Source of the DNA: Planctomyces sp. SH-PL62
Lineage (GTDB): Bacteria > Planctomycetota > Planctomycetia > Planctomycetales > Planctomycetaceae
Assembly (NCBI GenBank): GCA_945893045.1
Contig: CAMDEA010000030.1
Location: forward strand, 1 to 58,801
Length of the DNA stretch: 58,801 nucleotides
Direction of reading: 5' to 3'
The translations under genes were made by a program, and so were the position numbers. Below the pieces are notes generated by a model that saw nothing but the letters and a program-made list of their open reading frames with translations, searched no databases and had not been told where the DNA came from. Position 1 is the stretch's first letter. The number at the start of each line of letters is the position of its first letter. Below, one piece after another: positions 47,654-54,587 of the stretch.

Positions 47654-47795
47654 GGTCTTCTCCTCGCATGGCCCAGGCTTCGATGGTCAACGGCCAAACC
47701 ATCAGCAACCGCTCGGCCGGTGTCGCGGCGGACGGCGGCGATGATTCCGCCTGGAGCGACTTGCGTTCGATGGTCACAACTCGGTTCGATGGCAT
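47598..47795 (-). CDS. Small protein overlapping the nucleotidyltransferase gene
   Basis: 65 residues from an ATG with a GAGGCGAGC ribosome site. Its C-terminal half, TPAERLLMVWPLTIEAWAM, then SRLPRHVVHVERR, resembles a short protein I recall encoded just upstream of MNT nucleotidyltransferases in planctomycetes and other bacteria. The last 56 bp are read in two frames, both of which look conserved-type. It may be a partner (for example antitoxin-like) of the nucleotidyltransferase. An in-frame ATG at 47879 would add 28 residues of low-information sequence and is less likely. The function is not established. Confidence 0.62.
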   Translation of the reverse strand: MPSNRVVTIERKSLQAESSPPSAATPAERLLMVWPLTIEAWAMRGEDLAQSRLPRHVVHVERRKG

Positions 47796-47895
47796 GCTCG
47801 CCTCGGTTGACGGACATCGGCAGTCTATCGAGTTCGACTCCGACAGATAGTTCAATGCGTGAAAGTTCGAAACGGTCACAGCGCGCCCCTTAATC

Positions 47896-49032
47896 TCAGC
47901 GCGGTTTGGCCAATTCCAACAGCGGGATGGCCTCCACGCGATCGGCCAGGGTGTAGCGGCGGTCGCCGGGATAGACGACCAATAAGCGGTCCAGCTTGAG
48001 GTCGGCGAAGGACGTCTTCATCGACGGCGTGAGTGTCGGAGCGTCGCTCCGCTTGCACTCGACTCCGATGCGGCGGCCTTTCAGGAACAGCAACAGATCA
48101 AGCTCTGCACCGCTGTAGGTCGCCCAGAAGTAGGCTTCGTCGGGATTCAATGCCTTGAGCACTTCTTCGACGGCGTAGCCTTCCCACGAGGCACCGACTT
48201 TCGGGTGATGTTCCAGGTCTCGCCGATTCGTAATTCCCAGCAGGGCGTGCAACAGGCCGCTGTCTCGCACATACACCTTCGGAGCTTTTACTTGGCGTTT
48301 GCCGAGGTTCTCGAACCACGGCTTCAACTGCCGCACCATGAAAACGTCCGTGAGCACATCCAAATGCCGGCGGGCGGTTGATTCATTGACCGACAAGGCT
48401 CGAGCCAGTTCCGCCGCGTTCCAAATCTGGCCGTGGTAATGAGCCACCATGCTCCAGAATCGACGGAGCGTCTCGGATGGAATCTGGATTCCCAATTGCG
48501 GAATGTCCCGCTCCAGAAACGTCTTCATGAACTGTTGCCGCCAAGCGAGTGAATCCGCTTCGCTGCGAGCCGTGTAAGCCAACGGATAACCGCCCCGCAG
48601 CCAGTGCTTGTCTTGAGCGTTCTTTGGCAACTCAGCCAATCGGAACCCCGACAGTTCCACCGTCTCCAAGCGTCCGGCCAGACTCTCGGAAGATTGTCGG
48701 AGCAGATCAGGAGACGCGCTGCCCAGAATCAGAAACCGCGCCGGCAAAGGCTTGCGATCGGCTAGGACGCGCAAAATCGGAAACAGGTCCGGTCGCCGCT
48801 GCACCTCGTCGATGACGACCAAGCCTTTAAGCGGCCTCAACGCCAAATCTGGCTCCGCCAACCGGGCCAAACTGCGCGGGTCTTCCAAATCAAAATAGTT
48901 GAGCGAATTGTGTGGCGCGAACTGCCGAGCCAACGTCGTCTTACCCGACTGCCGCGGCCCAATCAACGCCACCACGCGGCTACGTTTCAGAGCCTTACGA
49001 ATACGATCATCATCCATTTTGCGGTGAATCAT
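47896..49032 (-). CDS. AAA ATPase with DUF4143 domain
   Basis: 378 residues. N-terminal P-loop domain with Walker A (LIGPRQSGKTTLARQF) and Walker B (GLVVIDEVQRRPDLFPIL), sensor region FLILGSASPDLL. The C-terminal DUF4143 domain has LARALSVNESTARRHLDVLTDVFMVRQLKPW, KAPKVYVRDSGLLHALLGI and GVECKRSDAP. These archaeal/bacterial ATPases are widespread accessory genes of uncertain role; the C-terminal part resembles a nuclease-like or DNA-binding module. It starts at 49032 (MIHRKMDDD); an ATG at 49017 is also possible. It is in the same orientation as the nucleotidyltransferase pair, about 100 bp upstream. Confidence 0.88.
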   Translation of the reverse strand: MIHRKMDDDRIRKALKRSRVVALIGPRQSGKTTLARQFAPHNSLNYFDLEDPRSLARLAEPDLALRPLKGLVVIDEVQRRPDLFPILRVLADRKPLPARFLILGSASPDLLRQSSESLAGRLETVELSGFRLAELPKNAQDKHWLRGGYPLAYTARSEADSLAWRQQFMKTFLERDIPQLGIQIPSETLRRFWSMVAHYHGQIWNAAELARALSVNESTARRHLDVLTDVFMVRQLKPWFENLGKRQVKAPKVYVRDSGLLHALLGITNRRDLEHHPKVGASWEGYAVEEVLKALNPDEAYFWATYSGAELDLLLFLKGRRIGVECKRSDAPTLTPSMKTSFADLKLDRLLVVYPGDRRYTLADRVEAIPLLELAKPR

Positions 49033-49103
49033 GGCCGCAGAATACACCTTGAAAATCCCGCACACCATGCCGGATTGTCATGGTCACTGTTTGCCGAGGC
49101 GAA

Positions 49104-49200
49104 GGGTCGCGCGTTCAAAATTCAAAATTGGCGGGCGTCGTTGTGGGGAGCGCTCCGAGTCGTCCGGACCCGCCAATTTTGAATTTTGAACGCGCGACCC
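49104..49200. repeat. AT-rich palindromic element, copy A
   Basis: Perfect 32-bp arms (49104-49135 and 49169-49200), beginning GGGTCGCGCGTTCAAAATTC, with a 33-nt spacer. It provides the last codons (GVARSKFKIGG ... PANFEF) and the stop (49115-49117) of the LRR kinase. Compared with copies B and C, one arm position differs and the change is mirrored in the other arm (CGC versus CGT), so pairing is kept. Confidence 0.95.
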
Positions 49201-52200
49201 CTCTGCACAAGTCCTCCAACTGCGATAGCTTCGAGAGCCGCTGCATCCCTTCCTCGGAAATCGGCTCGACCTTCCGCAGAACGACCCAAGTCACCACGAA
49301 CGGTCCAGTAGGCAACTCGGCCAACGTACGAACGTACCGATCTTGGCCATCTACTCGCACCGACACTTCCTCGCCGCGATTCAGCACCCACTCAGCGGCG
49401 GAGCGTTCGGCTGCGGGGTCCAGGGCGGCGACATCGCCTTCGACTCTCACATCCGGCCGCGCGGCTTTGAACTTGGCGAGACCGGCGGGAGTGAATTGAG
49501 TGTTCCGGAAGCGGAATTCCTTCAAACTGGTAATCGCGGCAATGTGCTCCAATGCTGCGTCGGAAATCACGAGGTGCTCGCAGTTAAGGAATTCTAGGCG
49601 GACCAAAGACTTCAACGACGCGAGTCCGTCGTCGGTGATCTGTTTGGATTCGAGATCGACCGCAAGATCGAGGCGTTCCAACTGAGTCAATCGGCTCAAG
49701 CGACGGACCGTTTCATCGTTGCCTGGACCCACCCGCATCCACTTGAGCGTCGAGCGGGAACGCAGCGCCTCAACCGATTGATCGGTCAATAACCCGGGCG
49801 ACACGTGAAGGTAGGACAGTTCGGGGAACTGAGCGGCCAATTCGACACTGTGCGGAGTCAGCCGAGTCGTTTCCCCACCCATGAGAGCCAGATTTCGGAT
49901 CTGTGACTTTACGAAGTGCTCCACTGCCACGTCGGTCAATTCGCGGCATTCAAAGTTGATCTGCAATAAACCGGGCAAAGTCGCCAATTGCGCGAAGTCA
50001 GCGTCCGTGAGTTGACCGTCGATGAAATGAATCTCCTGAAGGCACGGTAGCGTTTTCAGGAGCGGGATCACCTCGTTCGTGATGCGCCCTGCTCCAACGG
50101 TGCTGACTTTGATATGTCGCAACTTTGGCAGCCCACGTAGCGGTTCCAGCCACTCATTCGTTAGTCCGGGAACCTCTGCCAATTCGATGTATTCGAGGTC
50201 CACGAGTCCTTTCATGCAGTTCATTCCGTCGCGAGTGAAATCGCGCGGTGTAATCATGGTGATTGCCACGACTCGGAACGAACCGGCCGGAAGTTTGTCG
50301 GTCTGCTCGACCTGAATACGCTGGCCTCCGATTTGGACTGCGACACTCCCGCCGACCGACAGCACCCACTCGGCGGCGGCGCGTTTAGCAGTGGTGGCGA
50401 GTGCGGCGACATCACCTTCAACCTTCACATCCGGCCGAGCCGCATTGAACTTGGCGAGGCCGGCGGGAGTGACCTTCGTGTGGTTGAGCCTGATGAGTTC
50501 GAGGGCCGGAAGGGCCGCCAGATGAGCCAGGCCGTCATCGGTCAGGGGCGTGGTTTGGAACTCGATCTCTTTCAAGCGATCGAGTTTCGCGAGTTCGTCC
50601 AGTCCCGGAACTTCCTCGCATCGCAAGTAGGCAAGCTGCAGCAGTTCGATCTGATGTAGTCGGGCAATCCGTGCGACATGGTCTGCGGTCAACTCACGAT
50701 TATCATGACCGTTTTCCACAGACACGGCTCGCAACTTCGGGAATCGAGCGCTGTCGAACGTCGTATCCGGAATGGTTGCCACAGTCAGTTTAAGCCCGGC
50801 CAAGTTTGGAAGTCGCCCCAGATTGCGAAATCCCTGAGCGGTCTGTGGCGAATCAATCCCCAGGCCGACCCAACGCGGGTCATCGGCGAGCAACTGGAGT
50901 CCCGCATCCGTGACGCGAGACCCTCCCAAATCAATATCAGACAACTTGGGTGCTGCCAGCAGCCGCCTTAAGCCGCTCTCTGTCATTGGCCAGTGACTCG
51001 GTTTGAGTGTTTTAAGTTTGGGCAACTGTGCCAGCGTCTCCGCGCTCGCGTCTGTGCCCAGCGCGAAGTGACCAACGGAGAGATGCTCAAGGCTCCGACA
51101 ATCTCGCAATGTGTGGATGTGGTCGTCAGTGAAACCCTGGCATTCCAGGATCAAGGTCTTGAGGTTAGGAAGCGACGCGACAATTTCGATTCCTTTTGGC
51201 GTCACCCGCGACGGGTTTGGTAAGAACACTCTTGAAAGCGAACTCAACCCGCGCAGGTTTTGGAGTCCTGCATCGGTGACGTTGTCGGCCAATCGGACTT
51301 CAACAACCTGAAACACTCCCGGCGGCAGATCAGCCAACCGCGAGACGCTCCGTGGCTCGCCGTCTTGTTGAACCGCCACCTGGCCACCCACCGACAAGGC
51401 CCACTCGGCGGCGGCGCGTTCGGTAAGGGTCGTGCGTTCAAAATTCAAAATTGGCGGGGTGGAGGTTTTTGAATCACTCAACACGCTGTTTCCGCCAATT
51501 TTGAATTTTGAACGCACGACCCCTTGGAGCAGCCATGACCCCAAGACTGCGACAATCATCAGGCTGACGAAGGGGGTGATGATTCTCCGGAAACGTTGCG
51601 GCGACATCGACCGACGAATCGGCAAACCCTCCCGCGGTCGTGCTTCCACTTCGGTGGTGAACGCAGAGGTGGGGTGACGTCCGAGTGCCGCCGTTTCGTC
51701 GTGACGATGTCCAACGACAAATCCGACCAAGCGAACGAGGTCGTGGCCGGCCGTGAACGGAGCCAGCGCGGTGACGACTTCCGCCGCCGAAGCAAATCGT
51801 TCGGCAGGTTGTTTGCGAAGCAGCTTGTCGAGAATGGCCAGCACTTCGCCGGGAATGTCCGCGCGCGGAATGTATGGCGGAGTGGTGTTCTCGTGAGCCT
51901 TCATCTTGAGATAGGCCGACGAGTAACTCGGACCAGCGAACGGCGGTTCGCCCGCCAGCAGGCTGTAGAACGTGCAACCCAGACTGTAGAGGTCGGCTCG
52001 CAAGTCCACCTTGTGTGAATCCAGGATCTGTTCGGGAGCGATGTAATCGACGGTGCCCATCACGTTCCCGGTGCTGGTCAGGTTCCCGGCCGGATGTTCG
52101 GCGTGCAGACGAGCCAGCCCCAGGTCCAAAACCTTGACGATCCCTTCCGCCGAAACCATCAGGTTGGATGGCTTGATATCACGGTGAATCAGGCCGCGCT

Positions 52201-53095
52201 GATGCGCATGGTGCAATCCCCGCGCGGCTTGACGAATGATCTCGCACGCATCGGTCACGCGAAGCAGTTCCGCAGAACCGCGTCCGTCAGGAAGCGGTTT
52301 CCCTGTTTCGCTCCCTGACGGGCGCGGCTCGACGGGTGAATTGTCGGCGGACAACTCGGTTGCCGAGGCTGGTGGTGATCCACTGCCTCGCTGCCGCAGG
52401 ATGGTCGCGGCGTCCAGACCCTCGACGTATTCCATGACCAAATAGTGAATCCCGCGCGCCTCGCCCGCGTCGTAGGCTTCGACCACATGGAGATCGCGGA
52501 GTTGTCCGACCGCCTCCATCTCCCGTTGGAACCGCGCGACCGCGCCGGGGTCACGTAGCCGTTCGGGAGCCAACACCTTCAACGCCACGGTCTTCATCAG
52601 CCGCGAGTGGCGCGCCTTGAAGACCGTGCCCATGCCTCCTTGGCCGAGTTGCTCCAGCAACTGGTAGTCATGCAGCACATCGCCCGGTTGAAATTCCGCC
52701 GTGCCTGGCGACTGGGTCGGTCGCGACTTCCATTCGGGAGTTTTCGTGTCCTCCACCTCTTCGGACACCGAGTCTTCATCCAGTGTCTCGCCCGCTTGGC
52801 TGTGCTCAAATTCGAGAAAGACGTCGGCCACCAATTCCGCGTCCTTTGGGAATCGCTTCAGATACTCATTCACCGTCGGCTGCTCGCCGAACGCGACACG
52901 GCACTCCAACTCCACGGTGAGCAAATTCCTCAAGTACACCGGGCGTTCGGCCGGAACTCTCCCTCGCAAGGCATCTTCAATCCACGGCGGTGCTCCGCCC
53001 TTCGCCACGGTATGCCAGGCGGCGTCGAAGCGGTCGACGACTTCGCAGATTCGCGTGAGCGCTTCCGCAGAAAGTGATTGGTTTTGATTTGGCAT
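49115..53095 (-). CDS. Ser/Thr kinase with three LRR modules, interrupted by palindromic elements
   Basis: 1326 residues. After an N-terminal region (about 1-140) comes the kinase domain (about 143-445): LGQGGMGTVFKARH, VALKVL, HRDIKPSNLMV, LDLGLARL (DLG for DFG), GTVDYIAPEQ. A palindrome-derived insert (EPRPSGSE ... PLPDGRGS) sits between the kinase lobes. A membrane helix (ITPFVSLMIVAVLGSWLLQ) is followed by a 32-residue insert encoded by element copy B. Three extracytoplasmic modules then each open with a AAAEW-LSVGG-type motif and continue as leucine-rich repeats. The third module is cut short by element copy A, which supplies the stop. ATG 53095 is preferred over 53131, which lies in element copy C. 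An ECF sigma gene is directly upstream. Confidence 0.92.
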   Translation of the reverse strand: MPNQNQSLSAEALTRICEVVDRFDAAWHTVAKGGAPPWIEDALRGRVPAERPVYLRNLLTVELECRVAFGEQPTVNEYLKRFPKDAELVADVFLEFEHSQAGETLDEDSVSEEVEDTKTPEWKSRPTQSPGTAEFQPGDVLHDYQLLEQLGQGGMGTVFKARHSRLMKTVALKVLAPERLRDPGAVARFQREMEAVGQLRDLHVVEAYDAGEARGIHYLVMEYVEGLDAATILRQRGSGSPPASATELSADNSPVEPRPSGSETGKPLPDGRGSAELLRVTDACEIIRQAARGLHHAHQRGLIHRDIKPSNLMVSAEGIVKVLDLGLARLHAEHPAGNLTSTGNVMGTVDYIAPEQILDSHKVDLRADLYSLGCTFYSLLAGEPPFAGPSYSSAYLKMKAHENTTPPYIPRADIPGEVLAILDKLLRKQPAERFASAAEVVTALAPFTAGHDLVRLVGFVVGHRHDETAALGRHPTSAFTTEVEARPREGLPIRRSMSPQRFRRIITPFVSLMIVAVLGSWLLQGVVRSKFKIGGNSVLSDSKTSTPPILNFERTTLTERAAAEWALSVGGQVAVQQDGEPRSVSRLADLPPGVFQVVEVRLADNVTDAGLQNLRGLSSLSRVFLPNPSRVTPKGIEIVASLPNLKTLILECQGFTDDHIHTLRDCRSLEHLSVGHFALGTDASAETLAQLPKLKTLKPSHWPMTESGLRRLLAAPKLSDIDLGGSRVTDAGLQLLADDPRWVGLGIDSPQTAQGFRNLGRLPNLAGLKLTVATIPDTTFDSARFPKLRAVSVENGHDNRELTADHVARIARLHQIELLQLAYLRCEEVPGLDELAKLDRLKEIEFQTTPLTDDGLAHLAALPALELIRLNHTKVTPAGLAKFNAARPDVKVEGDVAALATTAKRAAAEWVLSVGGSVAVQIGGQRIQVEQTDKLPAGSFRVVAITMITPRDFTRDGMNCMKGLVDLEYIELAEVPGLTNEWLEPLRGLPKLRHIKVSTVGAGRITNEVIPLLKTLPCLQEIHFIDGQLTDADFAQLATLPGLLQINFECRELTDVAVEHFVKSQIRNLALMGGETTRLTPHSVELAAQFPELSYLHVSPGLLTDQSVEALRSRSTLKWMRVGPGNDETVRRLSRLTQLERLDLAVDLESKQITDDGLASLKSLVRLEFLNCEHLVISDAALEHIAAITSLKEFRFRNTQFTPAGLAKFKAARPDVRVEGDVAALDPAAERSAAEWVLNRGEEVSVRVDGQDRYVRTLAELPTGPFVVTWVVLRKVEPISEEGMQRLSKLSQLEDLCRGVARSKFKIGGSGRLGALPTTTPANFEF
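51427..51522. repeat. AT-rich palindromic element, copy B (in frame inside the kinase gene)
   Basis: 32-bp arms at 51427-51458 and 51491-51522 with one mismatch and a 32-nt spacer; 96 nt in total, a multiple of three. In the kinase frame it adds GVVRSKFKIGG ... PPILNFERTT between the membrane helix and the first LRR module. Confidence 0.95.
52275..52330. repeat. GC-rich palindromic element in frame inside the kinase domain
   Basis: Arms of about 22 bp at 52275-52296 (GAACCGCGTCCGTCAGGAAG...) and 52309-52330 match at about 18 of 22 positions. The kinase frame reads EPRPSGSETGKPLPDGRGS. The opposite strand also reads a similar peptide (EPRPSGSGFPVSLPDGRGS), as expected for a palindrome. It lies in the loop before the helix leading to HRDIKPSN. 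Confidence 0.82.
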
Positions 53096-53109
53096 CGTCA
53101 CATGATAAA

Positions 53110-53204
53110 GGGTCGTGCGTTCAAAATTCAAAATTGGCGGGCACAGAGTGCTGGAATCACCAGAACGTCAGACCCGCCAATTTTGAATTTTGAACGCACG
53201 ACCC
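53110..53204. repeat. AT-rich palindromic element, copy C
   Basis: Perfect 32-bp arms (53110-53141, 53173-53204) with a 31-nt spacer. It fills the gap between the ECF sigma stop codon (53206-53208) and the kinase start (53095). Confidence 0.95.
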
Positions 53205-53205
53205 T

Positions 53206-53796
53206 TCACGCATCGCGTTCGGATTCCAGCAGCTTGCGAATCCGTTCCAGAACCAGTCGCACGGTGCGGTCCGTGCGGTGAACTAGCGGGGCAATTTCGG
53301 TGGTTGAGTAACCTTGCAGACGCAGCATCAAGATCTGCCGTTCGCGGTCGTCGAGTTGCTGCATGACACGCTCCAGCGTCTCGGTGAGTTCGGCGGCTTC
53401 GGTAGGCTCTGGTTCACGAGCAATCGCCTCGAAGCTGGCGAGGGAGTCGTCGGAATTCGCGGCGGAGACTTGTTCGCGACGAACATCCCGGCAGGCGGCG
53501 CGAAAGTATTCGATGCGATGGCCGCACTTTCGCAGCGTGATCACCGCCAGGATCGTCCACAGACTGTTCCAGGTCTGGAAGTCGAACTGACCGTCGGCCG
53601 CACGGCGGAAGAAGCTCTTGTAGACCGACTGCACAACGTCTTCGGGATCGACCTTTTGCCGCAATCGGGTATCCAGCCGACTGCGAGCCAAGCCGACCAG
53701 TCGAGTCGCGAAGCGAGTAAACAATTCACGCGCGGCGTCGGAGTCACCCGCGCGAAGTCCGTCGCGAAGTTCATCGAACGATTTGCTCTCTTCCAT
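53206..53796 (-). CDS. ECF-type sigma-70 factor
   Basis: 196 residues from the ATG at 53796 (MEESKSFDELRDGLRAGD), which matches the usual start of planctomycete ECF factors. In-frame ATGs at 53817 and 53850 are alternatives, and the last would overlap the GNAT gene. Region 2 is DAARELFTRFATRLVGLARSRL ... DPEDVVQSVYKSFFRR, and region 4 is ERVMQQLDDRERQILMLRLQGYSTTEIAPLVHRTDRTVRLVLERIRKLL. It should direct RNA polymerase to a small regulon. The adjacent downstream kinase suggests control by phosphorylation rather than by an anti-sigma factor, as proposed for kinase-linked ECF groups in planctomycetes. Copy C of the AT-rich element follows its stop. Confidence 0.93.
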   Translation of the reverse strand: MEESKSFDELRDGLRAGDSDAARELFTRFATRLVGLARSRLDTRLRQKVDPEDVVQSVYKSFFRRAADGQFDFQTWNSLWTILAVITLRKCGHRIEYFRAACRDVRREQVSAANSDDSLASFEAIAREPEPTEAAELTETLERVMQQLDDRERQILMLRLQGYSTTEIAPLVHRTDRTVRLVLERIRKLLESERDA

Positions 53797-53836
53797 GGAT
53801 GTTCTCACAAGATTCATGGCCGCGGGTGTGGAACAC

Positions 53837-54571
53837 TCAGACGATGCCAACGTGCTGCTTGAGGATCGGGCGTGTCAAATCGGTCAGGCGGGTTCGCTGC
53901 TGGCCGTTCGCGTCGAAGTTGCCGGGGGTGAGCCAGGCTTGGAATGCCGCTTGCAAAGCGGGCCATTCGGTGTCGATGGCGGCGTACCAGGCGGTGTCGC
54001 GGTTGCGGTTCTTGTAGACGGTCGCTTGTCGGAAGAGACCCTCGAATGATAGGCCCAATCGTTGAGCAGCGGCTCGCGAGGCGGCGTTGAGCGCGTCGCA
54101 TTTCCATTCGTAGCGGCGGTAGCCCAACTCGAACGCCCGCTGCATCAGTAAGAACATCGCTTCGGTCGCGGCCGGGTGGCGCTGCAAGCGCGGGGAATAG
54201 TGAATGTGCCCAACCTCGATCGAGCCGCTGGCCGGTGCGATGCGGAGATAGCTGGCCACGCCGGCCGGCTGACCATCGGCCAAGTCGATGATCGCGAAGA
54301 ACAATGGATCGTCGCCGAGACATGTTGTGCTCATCCACTCGCGATAGCTGGTCAGCGTGGGAAACGGGCCGTAGGCCATGTAGGTCCAACTGCAGCCGTT
54401 TTCGTCGGCCGCATTTGCTGCGAACAATGCTGCGGCATGTCGATCGGGATCGAGCGGTTCCAGCCGACAATACCGTCCCTGCATCGATTCGCGCGACGGA
54501 TGAGGTGCAGCGGTCCAAGCCGGCAATGGGAATCCGACTGGTTGTCCGAGGTCGTTGAGCGAATGTTGCAT
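53837..54571 (-). CDS. GNAT-family N-acetyltransferase (RimJ/RimL-like)
   Basis: 244 residues. Acetyl-CoA-dependent transferase of the Acetyltransf_3 / RimJ-RimL group: YCRLEPLDPDRHAAALFAANA, YREWMS, FFAIIDLADGQPAGVASYLRI, IEVGHIHYSPRLQRHPAATEAMFLLMQRAFELGYRRYEWKCDALN and ASRAAAQRLGLSFEGLFRQATVYKNRNRDTAWYA. The cofactor-binding helix lacks the full RxxGxG motif (it reads RLQRHPAA), which is common in this subgroup. Similar proteins in many genomes act on small molecules or protein N-termini, and the substrate is not predictable here. It lies 17 bp from the sulfatase gene upstream on the same strand and about 40 bp from the sigma gene downstream. Confidence 0.91.
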   Translation of the reverse strand: MQHSLNDLGQPVGFPLPAWTAAPHPSRESMQGRYCRLEPLDPDRHAAALFAANAADENGCSWTYMAYGPFPTLTSYREWMSTTCLGDDPLFFAIIDLADGQPAGVASYLRIAPASGSIEVGHIHYSPRLQRHPAATEAMFLLMQRAFELGYRRYEWKCDALNAASRAAAQRLGLSFEGLFRQATVYKNRNRDTAWYAAIDTEWPALQAAFQAWLTPGNFDANGQQRTRLTDLTRPILKQHVGIV

Positions 54572-54587
54572 GTTAGCCAGTCAGGGG

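Noticed and set aside
53096..53131. Upstream ATG for the LRR kinase inside element copy C
   Set aside because: The extra codons (NFERTT...) come from the palindrome; the ATG at 53095 begins a normal sequence.
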